Shown: positions 18,209-26,974 of the stretch, piece after piece
Position numbering within the stretch: position 1 is the stretch's first letter
Layout: each line of letters opens with the position of its first letter
DNA from: Candidatus Gastranaerophilales bacterium
GTDB lineage: Bacteria; Cyanobacteriota; Vampirovibrionia; Gastranaerophilales; Gastranaerophilaceae
Length of the DNA: 64,000 nt
Reading direction: 5' to 3'
NCBI GenBank assembly: GCA_944323955.1
Contig: CALUUK010000007.1
Location: forward strand, 62,001 to 126,000
Made by a program: the position numbers and the translations under genes
The notes under the pieces: model-generated
Told to the model about the DNA's origin: nothing
The model's input: only the letters and a program-made list of their open reading frames with translations
The model's database searches: none

Positions 18209-18216
18209 TTTGTTCG

Positions 18217-18225
18217 TGTTATAAT
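18217..18225 (+). promoter_or_regulatory. Extended -10 promoter before the DUF2229 gene
   Basis: TGTTATAAT is a full extended -10 element (TGn-TATAAT), which can work without a good -35. The start codon lies 26 bases downstream behind a GAGGGA ribosome-binding site. Confidence 0.55.
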
Positions 18226-18251
18226 CCGGTAGAATAGTATGAGGGATATAA

Positions 18252-19316
18252 ATGCAAATAGGAATACCAAGAGCTTTATCGTATTATAACTTTTTCCCGT
18301 TCTGGTACGGTTTTTTTTCTGATTTGGGAATAGAAATAGTTTTATCGGATCCGACAACGAAGCAGACAATGACGACAGGTTCATCGCTTGTTGTGCCTGA
18401 AACATGTCTGCCTGTTAAAGTATATGTCGGGCATATATTGAATTTACTGGATAAAAAGGTGGATAAAATCTTTGTTCCGTCTCTTCAATCCATATTGCCT
18501 AAGATATATAACTGTTCTAAGTTAAGAGGGCTTCCGGATTTAATAAGAAATGTTGTAAAGAGAGATTTTACAATGATTGAAGCTACTCTTGATAAATCTG
18601 AAAAAAATCATGGTTTATATGACTTTTTAATGGAAATTGCCAAGTATTTTGATATTACCGATTTTGAGAGGGTTAAAAAAGCATCTAAAAATGCCTGGAG
18701 AGTATATAACAATTTTCAGGTAATGACAAGGAGCGGTGTGCCGTATAAAAAAGCATTAAAGTCGGCAATTGAAAATAAAGTTATAATTTCTGAAAATGAT
18801 AAGATGTATCCGATAAGCGTTGCTCTGGTTGCTCATGGATATAATCTTTATGATGAGCGTGTAAGTATGAAAATATTTGATAAACTCGAGGCTCTCGGAG
18901 TAAGAGTTCATACCGCTGATCAGCTTACATTAGAGCAGATGAAAGAAGGGCTTAACTCAATGCATTCAAGATTGTATTGGGCAAATGAATATGAAATGAC
19001 GGGCGCCGCATCTCATTATATTCAGGACAAAAATATTGACGGCATTATAACCATAAATGCTTTTGGCTGCGGACCGGATTCATTAATGCTGGAACGTATA
19101 TCACGTTTTTCCAGAAAGTCCGGCAAGCCTATTTTAAATCTTTCTATTGATGAACATACGGGAGAAGCGGGTTTTGTAACACGTATAGAAGCATTTATTG
19201 ATATGCTGTACCGCAAAAAACGCTCAAGTATATTAAATAAAATTAAGATAAAAAATGTAAAGGAAAATTATAGCAGTATTAATTGCAAAGACTTAATTTC
19301 CGACAGTTCTTATTAA
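18252..19316 (+). CDS. Acyl-CoA dehydratase activase-related protein (DUF2229)
   Basis: 354 residues matching the DUF2229 part of the large 2-hydroxyacyl-CoA dehydratase activase proteins: IGIPRALSYYNFFPFWYGFF at the start, VVPETCLPVKVYVGHI with the conserved cysteine near 57, KIFVPSLQSIL, and later ITINAFGCGPDSLMLERISR with ISLD-like NLSIDEHTGEAGFVTRIEAF. In the family this part accompanies an ASKHA-type ATPase activase and cluster-bearing dehydratase subunits; none of these is adjacent. It may be a scaffold or cluster-handling protein of unknown target. It ends at a strong palindromic terminator. Confidence 0.75.
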   Translation: MQIGIPRALSYYNFFPFWYGFFSDLGIEIVLSDPTTKQTMTTGSSLVVPETCLPVKVYVGHILNLLDKKVDKIFVPSLQSILPKIYNCSKLRGLPDLIRNVVKRDFTMIEATLDKSEKNHGLYDFLMEIAKYFDITDFERVKKASKNAWRVYNNFQVMTRSGVPYKKALKSAIENKVIISENDKMYPISVALVAHGYNLYDERVSMKIFDKLEALGVRVHTADQLTLEQMKEGLNSMHSRLYWANEYEMTGAASHYIQDKNIDGIITINAFGCGPDSLMLERISRFSRKSGKPILNLSIDEHTGEAGFVTRIEAFIDMLYRKKRSSILNKIKIKNVKENYSSINCKDLISDSSY

Positions 19317-19337
19317 AAAATTAATTAAAACTAATAT

Positions 19338-19369
19338 AAAAAGAGGAACAGTTAACTGTTCCTCTTTTT
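19338..19369. terminator. Bidirectional intrinsic terminator
   Basis: A 32-base perfect palindrome (16 bases per arm, AAAAAGAGGAACAGTT and its complement) with flanking A/T runs, lying between the convergent DUF2229 and sepF genes. Confidence 0.9.
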
Positions 19370-19390
19370 GTTATTTCCAATCCCCAAAAC

Positions 19391-19879
19391 TTATGCTTGC
19401 GGTTGGTTCCACAAAGCATCTCTTAAAAATTTGCTTTTTTGTGATTCTGCTGACAGTGCAACATTTACCGGAGTGAAGATAAATACGGAATCACCTATTT
19501 TTTGCTGACTTCCTGATAATGCGTGAGTTGCGCCGCATAAAAAGTCAACGATTCTTAATGCTTGTTCTTTGTCTAACAAATGAAGATTTAAAACAACGGT
19601 TTTTCTGTCTTTCAAATGTTTTACTATAGATATAGAGTCTTCATATGAACGGGGTTCGCAAACCATTACTTCATATCCTCTAAAATTCGGATGGGAAACT
19701 ACTTTCGCACTCGGTGCTTTTTGTTCCGTCGTAGTGTAATTCGGGTTAAGTGCTAAATTATCCTGGACGGGATACTCTTCAGCATCTTCCATCATTTCCC
19801 CATAAATACTGTCTTCTCTGTTTTCAAATCCTGATGTTAAAAAATCAATGATTTTTTGAAATTTGTCTGCAACTGCCAA
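19391..19879 (-). CDS. sepF: Cell division protein SepF
   Basis: Binds and aligns FtsZ filaments at the septum; called Cdv2 in cyanobacteria. The 162-residue protein has a variable N-terminal part, presumably with a membrane-associating helix (residues 4-16, VADKFQKIIDFLT), an acidic linker and the conserved core from about 67 to 147: GYEVMVCEPRSYEDS, TVVLNLHLLDKEQALRIVDFLCGATHALSG and GDSVFIFTPVNVAL. It follows pipY by 20 bases on the same strand, as in many cyanobacteria and Firmicutes. Confidence 0.93.
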   Translation of the reverse strand: MAVADKFQKIIDFLTSGFENREDSIYGEMMEDAEEYPVQDNLALNPNYTTTEQKAPSAKVVSHPNFRGYEVMVCEPRSYEDSISIVKHLKDRKTVVLNLHLLDKEQALRIVDFLCGATHALSGSQQKIGDSVFIFTPVNVALSAESQKSKFLRDALWNQPQA

Positions 19880-19899
19880 TTTTTCTTCCTCCTAGTATG

Positions 19900-20559
19900 T
19901 TATTTAAATAATATTCTTCCGAGTCTTATAATCGATGCGCCCTCTTCAAGCGCGATTTTAAAATCCCTGCTCATACCCATCGATATTTCACTTAATTCTA
20001 CTTTATATTCTGATTGTAAAACATCATATATTTGTTTGATATTACCAAATAATTGATGAAGTTTCTCCTCCGAACAATCTATAGGCGCCATATTCATTAC
20101 ACCTAAAATCTTTATCCCCTTTAACTCTTGAAGTTTAGGAAACTCGGACATAATTTCTTCGGGAGAAAAACCTGATTTTTGTTCTTCTCTTGCATTGTTT
20201 ATTTGAATTAAGACATTTTGAACAATGCCCTGTTTAAGAGCCTCATCAGATATTATTTTGGCAAGTTTCAGGGAATCCACGGAATGAATCAGGTAGAATT
20301 TACCTACGGCAAGTTTTGCTTTATTTGTTTGAAGGTGTCCTATTAAATGAAATCTGCTGTTCTTTAGAATTTCTTCAGGAAGTTTTTTCATTTTTTCAAG
20401 GGCATCTTTGACCCGGTTCTCTCCGAAATCACGAAAACCTATCTCGTAATATTTAATGATTTGTGATTCGTCAAAATACTTGGTAACAGCTACTATTGTT
20501 GGGTTGTAAGGTGCGATTTGCGATTTGACTTCTTTGTAGTTTTCAATGACATTGTCCAT
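19900..20559 (-). CDS. pipY: PLP-binding homeostasis protein (YggS/YlmE/PipY family)
   Basis: 219-residue fold-type III protein without known catalysis, controlling PLP and amino/keto acid pools. The PLP lysine is Lys27 in AVTKYFDE; FGENRVKDALEKM, FHLIGHLQTNKAK and the C-terminal EISMGMSRDFKIALEEGASIIRLG are family signatures. In cyanobacteria the gene is usually pipX-pipY; no pipX (NtcA/PII partner) precedes it here, only a 238-base divergent promoter region shared with the Xer gene. A GGAGATGA ribosome-binding site supports the start. It is cotranscribed with sepF. Confidence 0.92.
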   Translation of the reverse strand: MDNVIENYKEVKSQIAPYNPTIVAVTKYFDESQIIKYYEIGFRDFGENRVKDALEKMKKLPEEILKNSRFHLIGHLQTNKAKLAVGKFYLIHSVDSLKLAKIISDEALKQGIVQNVLIQINNAREEQKSGFSPEEIMSEFPKLQELKGIKILGVMNMAPIDCSEEKLHQLFGNIKQIYDVLQSEYKVELSEISMGMSRDFKIALEEGASIIRLGRILFK

Positions 20560-20680
20560 TTTATATGCGTCATCTCCTCCTACCGTGTTTAAAAACGCTG
20601 TTTTAATTATATTAAATGTTTAAAAAGAATACAACAATTTGTTCACTAAACAATAAAATGAGTATTTTTTTTAATATCAA

Positions 20681-20710
20681 AATCATGGAAACATGCATGG
20701 CTACATGATT
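20681..20710. repeat. Nested symmetric palindrome with four CATG cores
   Basis: AATCATG (20681-20687), four bases, CATGCATG (20692-20699), four bases, CATGATT (20704-20710): an outer 7-bp inverted repeat and an inner 8-bp palindrome share one centre and equal spacing. It lies in the divergent region between pipY and the Xer gene, about 50 bases upstream of the Xer promoter. It could be a regulator operator; no known site is recognised. Confidence 0.55.
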
Positions 20711-20759
20711 ACAAACCCGTTAATTTTTCTTAATAAACCACGCTTGTAGTAGTATTTTC

Positions 20760-20788
20760 TTGATTTTTTCTTAAAATTTTTTTACAAT
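20760..20788 (+). promoter_or_regulatory. Promoter of the Xer recombinase gene
   Basis: -35 TTGATT (20760-20765), 17-base spacer, -10 TACAAT (20783-20788). The expected transcription start (20794-20796) is only about three bases before the ATG at 20798, and there is no Shine-Dalgarno, so the mRNA is probably leaderless. Confidence 0.6.
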
Positions 20789-20797
20789 TTATTAGTT

Positions 20798-21700
20798 ATG
20801 AACGAAAATTCAAAAAAATACCTTCAAGAATTCAAATTATACATAGAAGTTGAAAAAAATTTTTCCAAACATACAGTAACGGCATACGGTTCTGATATTT
20901 TAAGTTTTTTGATATGGCTGGATGAAAGAAAAATCGAAGATGTTACTTATGATTTAATAAAAGAATATCTTGTATATATACGTCAATTTAATTATACAAA
21001 GACGACCACTGCCCGTAAAATTGCTTCATTAAGAACATTTTACAGATTTCTATACCGTGAAAAAATTATTGAAACAAATCCTGCGCTGGGGGTTCATTCT
21101 CCAAAAAAGGGGAAAACCCTGCCCGAGTTTTTAACTGAAAAGGAGATAGAGCAGGTGCTTAATAATACAAAAATGGAATCGCCGGCAGGATACAGAAACA
21201 GAGCTATTTTAGAATTACTTTATGCGACGGGAATGAGGGTTTCGGAGCTGAGTAATTTAAATTTTGAAAACTTAAATTTAGCCGAAAATGAAATAAAAGT
21301 ATTCGGCAAAGGTGCGAAAGAAAGGATTGTTCTTGTGTCGAACAGAGCGAAGAATTATCTGGAATCTTATATAAAAACCGCAAGATATCTTATCTTTAAA
21401 TCGGAGACCAATAAGCCAAAAGATCCTGTTTTTATTAATAAAACAGGTTTTAGGCTTCAACCGCAGAGTATAAGGCTGGCTATTAAAAACGTAATGGATA
21501 CAATAGAATTGCCCAAGCATGTAACGCCTCATGTATTCAGACACAGTTTTGCCACTAAATTACTTGAAAACGGTGCTGACTTAAGAGTTGTTCAAGAGCT
21601 TTTAGGCCACAGCAGTATAAGCAATACACAAATATACACCCACGTATCTGCCGAAAGGCTGAAACAGTCTTATAATCTTGCGCATCCGAGAGCAAATTAA
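20798..21700 (+). CDS. Tyrosine recombinase XerC/XerD type
   Basis: 300-residue site-specific recombinase expected to resolve chromosome dimers at dif. The N-terminal SAM-like core-binding domain (1-100) and catalytic domain carry all six catalytic positions: Arg147 (ATGMRVSEL), Lys171 (GKGAKERIV), His245 and Arg248 (HVFRHSFAT), His271 (LLGHSSISNTQ) and nucleophile Tyr280 (IYTHV). Length and linker (PKKGKTLPEFLT) match chromosomal XerC/D, not phage integrases; there is no attachment site or mobile gene nearby. Whether it is XerC or XerD, or a single-recombinase XerH-like system, cannot be told from here. Confidence 0.92.
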   Translation: MNENSKKYLQEFKLYIEVEKNFSKHTVTAYGSDILSFLIWLDERKIEDVTYDLIKEYLVYIRQFNYTKTTTARKIASLRTFYRFLYREKIIETNPALGVHSPKKGKTLPEFLTEKEIEQVLNNTKMESPAGYRNRAILELLYATGMRVSELSNLNFENLNLAENEIKVFGKGAKERIVLVSNRAKNYLESYIKTARYLIFKSETNKPKDPVFINKTGFRLQPQSIRLAIKNVMDTIELPKHVTPHVFRHSFATKLLENGADLRVVQELLGHSSISNTQIYTHVSAERLKQSYNLAHPRAN

Positions 21701-21736
21701 TATAATGAATATATAAATATATGGGGAAAAGATAAT

Positions 21737-22783
21737 ATGTATGATGTTATAACAATAGGCAGTGCGACACTTGACGCTTTTATTGAATCTGATGATGCGA
21801 ACATCGTTTCCGTTTGCACAAATAACAGCATTAAGGAATTTATGGCATATCCTTACGGTGCAAAACTTGATATAGAAAAATTTGATTTTAAAACCGGAGG
21901 CGGAGCAATAAATACAGCAGCTAATTTCGCCAATTTGGGATTTAATACTTCTACTATTGTTAAGATAGGAGAAGGTATTCAGGGAGAAAATATTACAAAG
22001 GAACTTAAAAAAGCCAATGTTGACTTATCAAACGTTGTAAGGTCAAAAAAATATAAAACAGGATTTTCTATAATTCTAATAAGTTTTCAGGGAGACAGAA
22101 CCGTTCTTGCCCATAGAGGAGCAAATGCTCATATGGAACTTGAAGATATTGATTTTAAATCAATTAAAAATTCCAAGTGGCTTTATTTGGCGCCTTTAAA
22201 CGGAAATTCCACAAAAATTCTTGATAAAATTGCCGAATATGCTGAAGAACATGATGTAAATATGGCAATAAATGTCGGTACAAGCAGCATTAAGCAGGGA
22301 AAAGAATATCTGTATAATGTATTAAAAACGGCTGAAGTTGTTATTATGAATAAAGATGAAGCCGGTATGCTTACAGGTATTCAGGTCAGACCTGATACAA
22401 AAGAAGAGAAATTTTCAAAAGAATTGATACATCCCGATATTAAGAAAATGCTGCGGGAAATATTTCCTAAAAAACATAAGATATCGATTATTACTGACGG
22501 CAGAAACGGGGCATATGCTTATGACGGAGAAAAATATTATCAATGTGATGAATTTCCAGCAAAAGTAGCTTCTACATTAGGTGCCGGCGATGCTTTTTCT
22601 TCAACTTTTGTAGCATCACTCGAAAAAACAAAATGGGATATTGAAAAAGCCTTAATGTATGCGTCTGTCAATGCTGCTGCTGTTGTAGAGCATTTTGGCG
22701 CACAGGATGGTTTTTTAACTTTTGATGAAATGGATAAACGGTTAAAAAAATATCCTGAATTTAAAGTTAAAATAATAAAATAA
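21737..22783 (+). CDS. PfkB-family carbohydrate/nucleoside kinase
   Basis: 348 residues with both PfkB signatures: GGGAINTAANFANLG at 54-68 and the catalytic STLGAGDAFSS with base Asp285. The N-terminal ITIGSATLD and MAINVGTSSIKQG, VVIMNKDEAGMLTG segments fit the ribokinase fold (adenosine kinase/ribokinase branch). Substrate is not deducible; an insertion with many charged residues (215-245) is unusual for ribokinase. It precedes trpB by 12 bases and probably shares its transcript, but no tryptophan-related role is known for the family. Confidence 0.85.
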   Translation: MYDVITIGSATLDAFIESDDANIVSVCTNNSIKEFMAYPYGAKLDIEKFDFKTGGGAINTAANFANLGFNTSTIVKIGEGIQGENITKELKKANVDLSNVVRSKKYKTGFSIILISFQGDRTVLAHRGANAHMELEDIDFKSIKNSKWLYLAPLNGNSTKILDKIAEYAEEHDVNMAINVGTSSIKQGKEYLYNVLKTAEVVIMNKDEAGMLTGIQVRPDTKEEKFSKELIHPDIKKMLREIFPKKHKISIITDGRNGAYAYDGEKYYQCDEFPAKVASTLGAGDAFSSTFVASLEKTKWDIEKALMYASVNAAAVVEHFGAQDGFLTFDEMDKRLKKYPEFKVKIIK

Positions 22784-22795
22784 GAGGAATGAAAA

Positions 22796-23980
22796 ATGAC
22801 AGATACCCGATTTGGTATATTCGGAGGACAATATATCCCCGAAGTTCTTATGGGAGAAATAAAAAAAATTGAAGCAGCGTATGAAAATTATAAAAATGAC
22901 GAAAAATTTAATGCGGAATTAAACACTCTTTTAAATAAATATGCAGGAAGGCCTTCATTGTTATATTTTGCAAAAAATATGACTGAAGATTTGGGCGGAG
23001 CAAAAATATACTTAAAACGTGAAGATTTAAATCATACCGGTTCACATAAAATAAATAATGTTTTGGGTCAGGCGTTGTTAGCGAAATATATGGGTAAAAC
23101 AAGGGTAATTGCGGAAACGGGAGCAGGGCAGCATGGTGTTGCAACTGCAACGGCGGCGGCATTATTGGGATTGGAGTGCGAAATATTTATGGGGCTTGAA
23201 GATACCGTACGACAATCTTTAAATGTATATAGAATGGAGCTTCTCGGAGCAAAAGTTCATGCTGTTACTTTTGGCACTCAAACATTAAAAGATGCGGTAA
23301 ATGAAGCTATGAGCGAGTGGGCATCAAGAAGTCATGATACTTTATATGTTCTGGGTTCTGTTATGGGTCCGCATCCGTTTCCTGCTATCGTAAGAGATTT
23401 TCAAAGTGTAATAAGCAAAGAAGCCAGGTCTCAGATTTTGGAAGCGGAAGGAAAACTTCCCGATGCTGTTGTTGCATGTGTCGGCGGCGGCAGTAATGCA
23501 ATGGGAATATTTTATAATTTTATTAATGATAAAAATGTGAAATTAATCGGTTGTGAAGCTGCAGGATTGGGTGTTGATACGGATAAACATGCAGCTACCG
23601 TTACTAAAGGCAGAATAGGGATATTTCATGGAATGAAATCAATATTTTGTCAGGATGAATACGGACAAATTTCACCGGTATATTCAATATCCGCAGGTTT
23701 GGATTATCCGGGCATAGGTCCTGAACATGCATATCTTCATGAAACAGGCAGAGCTGATTATGTTCCTGTTACCGATGATGAAGCTGTTGAAGCGTTTGAA
23801 TATTTATCGCGTATTGAAGGCATAATACCGGCAATTGAAAGTGCGCATGCCGTTGCTTATGCAAAGAAACTTGCTCCTAAAATGAAAAAAGATGAAATAA
23901 TGATTGTTTGTTTATCGGGCAGAGGTGATAAAGATGTTGCCGCAATTGCAAAATACAGAGGAAGGATTATTAATGAATAA
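22796..23980 (+). CDS. trpB: Tryptophan synthase beta subunit
   Basis: PLP enzyme joining indole and serine. The 394-residue protein is a standard TrpB1: FGGQYIPE near the start, PLP lysine Lys85 in [21 protein letters not shown], the phosphate-binding GGGSNAMG near 231, and GRGDKD near the C-terminus. A GAGG ribosome-binding site lies just upstream of the ATG. trpA follows with an eight-base overlap, so the alpha-beta complex is made together. The other trp genes are not in the window. Confidence 0.95.
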   Translation: MTDTRFGIFGGQYIPEVLMGEIKKIEAAYENYKNDEKFNAELNTLLNKYAGRPSLLYFAKNMTEDLGGAKIYLKREDLNHTGSHKINNVLGQALLAKYMGKTRVIAETGAGQHGVATATAAALLGLECEIFMGLEDTVRQSLNVYRMELLGAKVHAVTFGTQTLKDAVNEAMSEWASRSHDTLYVLGSVMGPHPFPAIVRDFQSVISKEARSQILEAEGKLPDAVVACVGGGSNAMGIFYNFINDKNVKLIGCEAAGLGVDTDKHAATVTKGRIGIFHGMKSIFCQDEYGQISPVYSISAGLDYPGIGPEHAYLHETGRADYVPVTDDEAVEAFEYLSRIEGIIPAIESAHAVAYAKKLAPKMKKDEIMIVCLSGRGDKDVAAIAKYRGRIINE

Positions 23981-24737
23981 TATAATTTCTAAAAATTCTT
24001 TAATAGGATTTATTATGGCGGGTGATCCGGATTTGGAAACGACAAAAAAGTGTATTATTGCAATGGATGATGCGGGCGCCGATATGGTTGAGCTTGGAAT
24101 TCCTTTCTCAGATCCCATTGCAGAAAGTAAAGTTATTCAAAGTGCTAATATTCGGGCATTAAAATCAGGTACTCATTTGACAAATATATTTTTAATGCTT
24201 GAACAGGCCAGAAAAAGTACGGATATTCCCATAATTTGCCATTCATATATAAATCCGATTTTTAATTACGGGTATGAACCGTTTTTTGAAATGTGTAAAA
24301 AAGTAAAGGTGACAGGGGTTGTAGTTCCGGATTTACCCTACGAAGAAAAATCCGAAATAAAAGAATATGCTGATAAATACGGTGTTCATATTATTTCGTT
24401 TGTTGTTCCTGCTTCAAAAGAGAGAATTCAGAAAATATCCCAAAATGCTTCAGGATTTATATATTTTGTTCCTTCTATCAGTTCAACAGCAATGATGGGA
24501 GATAGTTCGAGCGAAATTGATAAGATTGTTGAAATAATAAAAGAAGTGAAAGATATTCCCGTTGCTCTTGGATTTGGTATTAATACAGCAAGTCAGGCCG
24601 AATACTTTTCCAAAAAAGCGGACGGAGTTATTATAGGTAATGCTATAGTGAAAATTATTGAAAAATATTCAAAAACATCTCCCGAATATGTTTATAACTA
24701 TGTAAAAGAAATGAAAAATGCTATAATACAGATATGA
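23973..24737 (+). CDS. trpA: Tryptophan synthase alpha subunit
   Basis: 254 residues cleaving indole-glycerol phosphate to indole. The start (MNNIISKN) is set by the GAGGAAGGA ribosome-binding site inside the trpB tail; an upstream in-frame ATG at 23904 would add 23 residues with no ribosome-binding site. General-acid Glu40 in [10 protein letters not shown] aligns with Salmonella Glu49. The Asp60 position is Glu51, a variant also seen in other phyla, but the following residues are Ser-Lys where Gly-Pro is usual. [10 protein letters not shown] and GFGINTASQ are normal. The downstream gene begins inside the trpA stop region (ATGA). Confidence 0.93.
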   Translation: MNNIISKNSLIGFIMAGDPDLETTKKCIIAMDDAGADMVELGIPFSDPIAESKVIQSANIRALKSGTHLTNIFLMLEQARKSTDIPIICHSYINPIFNYGYEPFFEMCKKVKVTGVVVPDLPYEEKSEIKEYADKYGVHIISFVVPASKERIQKISQNASGFIYFVPSISSTAMMGDSSSEIDKIVEIIKEVKDIPVALGFGINTASQAEYFSKKADGVIIGNAIVKIIEKYSKTSPEYVYNYVKEMKNAIIQI

Positions 24738-25918
24738 AAAGAAGAGATTTAATTAAAAGCGGTGTAATTGCCGTAAGTGCTGCGGCAGTTGGTATTGCCG
24801 GTTATAAGAAGATTGAAGATTATAATTCTTCTTCAAAGAAAATGAGCATTTCGCCAAAACAAACTGATGTGTATAAAATTTGTACACCGCTTCCTTTCCG
24901 TTTTGAACTTATTGATGAGATAGAAAACTTAAATTCCGAGTTAAAAAAATCTCAGATTAAAATATTGTATAATAATTTTCCTTATCCTTTAAGTTCAGAA
25001 TTTAACTGGCAGTTTGCAGCCGTCAGAGGAAGAAATTATAATATTAACTCATTTGACGATTTCGCAAGATACGTAAAATATGCACAGGATAAAGGATTTA
25101 ATTTTGTATATTTATTAAATTCTCCGAAGCCGTTTTCTGAAGATGATTTTAACAAATATAAAAAAAATCTGTTTGTATTGCTGGAAAATTTGCAAAGTAT
25201 AGGATGCAGAGAAATAAAAATTGCAAATACTCAATTAATGCAGATAATATCTAAGGAAAAAATGGGGTTTAAATTATCGGCATCAACTTCCTTTGAATAT
25301 CATAATGTCTCGCAATATGTGAATTTAATAAATACTTATTCTTCTATAAAGTCTATAAATACTGCAATAGATGATAATCGTAATTTTATATTTTTGAAGA
25401 ACTTAAAGAGGCTCTTTCCTGAAATAGACATTGAAGTAATGGTAAATGAAAAATGCATGCATGGCTGTCCTGCAAGAATATCTCATTGTGCTTCATTTTT
25501 TGAGGCTTTTCCCTGCATGACTTTGGCGGAAAAAACAGGAAAATTAAAATATTTTTTAAAAAGCAATGTTGTTTATCCCTGGCAGCTTGAATATTATTCT
25601 GCAATAGGTATTAATACTTTTAAGTTTATGAGTTATCCGATGCGGGCTGATATAGATAATCTGAATTTCTTAAAAAATTATCTAATGTGTTTGGAAAACG
25701 GAATAAATAATTTAACAGTCAGTGATTTTTTCAATGGCATTTTTGAGGTAGGTTTATCTCATATAAAGAACAATGTTAAATTATCTGAGATTATGCCTTA
25801 TTTGCCGGATATGAAGCATTTTGTCAAAAATGGAGACAGGTGTACGAATATTTGTGGTATAGATTGTAACTATTGTATAAAATGCGCGGAAAAAATCGGA
25901 AAGATTATCGGAGTTTAA
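24734..25918 (+). CDS. U32-peptidase-like Fe-S protein with Tat-like signal
   Basis: 394 residues. The N-terminus KRRDLIKSG followed by hydrophobic VIAVSAAAVGIAGY resembles a twin-arginine signal or anchor. The body looks like the U32 (collagenase-like, UbiU/RlhA) barrel: FDDFARYVKYAQDKGFNFVYLL, IKIANTQLMQI, LSASTSF, then DDNRNFIFLKNLKR and the cysteine motif VNEKCMHGCPARISHC (Cys241, 245, 252, with Cys261 nearby), likely an Fe-S site. A second cluster-type motif closes the protein: Cys370-x3-Cys374-x3-Cys378-x2-Cys381-x2-Cys384. It overlaps trpA by four bases and the following radical SAM gene by one. Family assignment is by pattern only; an export signal on a U32-like protein would be odd. 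Confidence 0.55.
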   Translation: MKRRDLIKSGVIAVSAAAVGIAGYKKIEDYNSSSKKMSISPKQTDVYKICTPLPFRFELIDEIENLNSELKKSQIKILYNNFPYPLSSEFNWQFAAVRGRNYNINSFDDFARYVKYAQDKGFNFVYLLNSPKPFSEDDFNKYKKNLFVLLENLQSIGCREIKIANTQLMQIISKEKMGFKLSASTSFEYHNVSQYVNLINTYSSIKSINTAIDDNRNFIFLKNLKRLFPEIDIEVMVNEKCMHGCPARISHCASFFEAFPCMTLAEKTGKLKYFLKSNVVYPWQLEYYSAIGINTFKFMSYPMRADIDNLNFLKNYLMCLENGINNLTVSDFFNGIFEVGLSHIKNNVKLSEIMPYLPDMKHFVKNGDRCTNICGIDCNYCIKCAEKIGKIIGV

Positions 25919-26901
25919 TGTTCAAATCGTATTATTGCGAAAAATTGGAAAAAACACTGCACTTTTTGCCGGACAAAATTAAATTTTGCTGCAGTTGTGC
26001 GCAAGGTCCCGGTGTGGAAATAAAAGACTTTTCTAATATTAATAAAGAACAGATTGAATCTGAAAAAAAAAGAATAAGAAAATTGCTTGAGAAAGGAATT
26101 ATTCCGCCTGAATGCACAGGTTGTGTTGAATATAAGGAAAAATCATTAAAAGAATATGTTCAAACTTTGTTCTGTAAAAAAGAGCAAATATCATTAGTAA
26201 AACATATTATTGTTGACCATTATAAACAGTGTGATTGTAAGTGTGTTTATTGCTCACAGGAATATCTTTATAAGGGCGTAACGCAAAATTATCAATTGCT
26301 TCCCATAATAAAACAATTGTATGCTTCAAAGATGATAGACGAGATTGAATTAAAAGCTGAATTTCAGGGGGGCGGGATTGCTGCTTTAAAAGAGTTTGAT
26401 GCATTGATGAAAGAATTTTATAAACATAGTTGCAATGATTATGTCATATTAATGAACGGCATAAAATATATGCCAATTTTAGAAAAAATAGGATGTAATC
26501 CTAAAAGCCATATATGTATTTCTCTTGACGCCGGATGCAGAGAGACTTTTTTTAAAATAAAAGGTCTTGATGTATTTGAGCAAACAATTGAAAATATAAA
26601 AAAATTACGTTCTAACTCAAGTGCACATATTGCTTTCCAATATATTATTGTGAAAGATTTAAATGATAATATTGATGAGTTAAAAAAATTTTTAGAACTT
26701 GCAAAAGAAATTGGTGGAATAGAACCTATTTCACTGGAAATAGATTATCGAAATACACTTTTATCTCAAGAAAAATTTGTTATACCGGAACATTATTATG
26801 AAATGTTTAATACTGCGGAGAATTTTTGCAGTGAAAACGGGATATGGTATATGATATCACCTTATACCCGGTCTATATTGGCAAGAGGGTCAAATATATA
26901 A
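25918..26901 (+). CDS. Radical SAM protein with N-terminal Twitch/SPASM-like region (paralogue 1)
   Basis: 327 residues, start set by the TAATG overlap with the upstream gene. The radical SAM motif is Cys105-x3-Cys109-x2-Cys112 (QCDCKCVYC). An N-terminal block has Cys7, Cys24/25/27 and Cys66-x2-Cys69 (PPECTGC), the spacing of an auxiliary-cluster Twitch/SPASM region placed before the barrel. The usual GGE SAM-amino-group motif is GGGI here, so the Glu is lost. A QYIIVKDLNDN segment is shared with two paralogues at 53981 and 55003. Substrate unknown; pairing with a U32-like Fe-S protein suggests a two-protein modification system, which is inference. Confidence 0.75.
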   Translation: MFKSYYCEKLEKTLHFLPDKIKFCCSCAQGPGVEIKDFSNINKEQIESEKKRIRKLLEKGIIPPECTGCVEYKEKSLKEYVQTLFCKKEQISLVKHIIVDHYKQCDCKCVYCSQEYLYKGVTQNYQLLPIIKQLYASKMIDEIELKAEFQGGGIAALKEFDALMKEFYKHSCNDYVILMNGIKYMPILEKIGCNPKSHICISLDAGCRETFFKIKGLDVFEQTIENIKKLRSNSSAHIAFQYIIVKDLNDNIDELKKFLELAKEIGGIEPISLEIDYRNTLLSQEKFVIPEHYYEMFNTAENFCSENGIWYMISPYTRSILARGSNI

Positions 26902-26928
26902 ATCCAATCTTGATTAACCGGCTTGTTT

Positions 26929-26952
26929 TAACTAATATTAATATGTTAGTTA
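26929..26952. repeat. Inverted repeat upstream of tpiA
   Basis: TAACTAA (26929-26935) and TTAGTTA (26946-26952) form a 7-bp inverted repeat with a 10-base spacer in the 73-base gap before tpiA. It could be an operator or weak hairpin; no consensus recognised. Confidence 0.3.
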
Positions 26953-26974
26953 CTAAAAGAAAGAAGGTAGAATT

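Noticed and set aside
20560-20797. dif site near the Xer gene
   Set aside because: No 11-6-11 arrangement of two recombinase arms is present; the palindrome there has a different symmetry.
20798-21700. Integrase marking a mobile element
   Set aside because: Length, linker and catalytic spacing are those of chromosomal Xer recombinases, and no attachment repeats, transposase or phage genes flank it.
24734-26901. RiPP biosynthesis cluster with the U32-like and radical SAM genes
   Set aside because: I could not find a short precursor peptide frame with leader-like features next to these genes; kept only as a two-enzyme finding.
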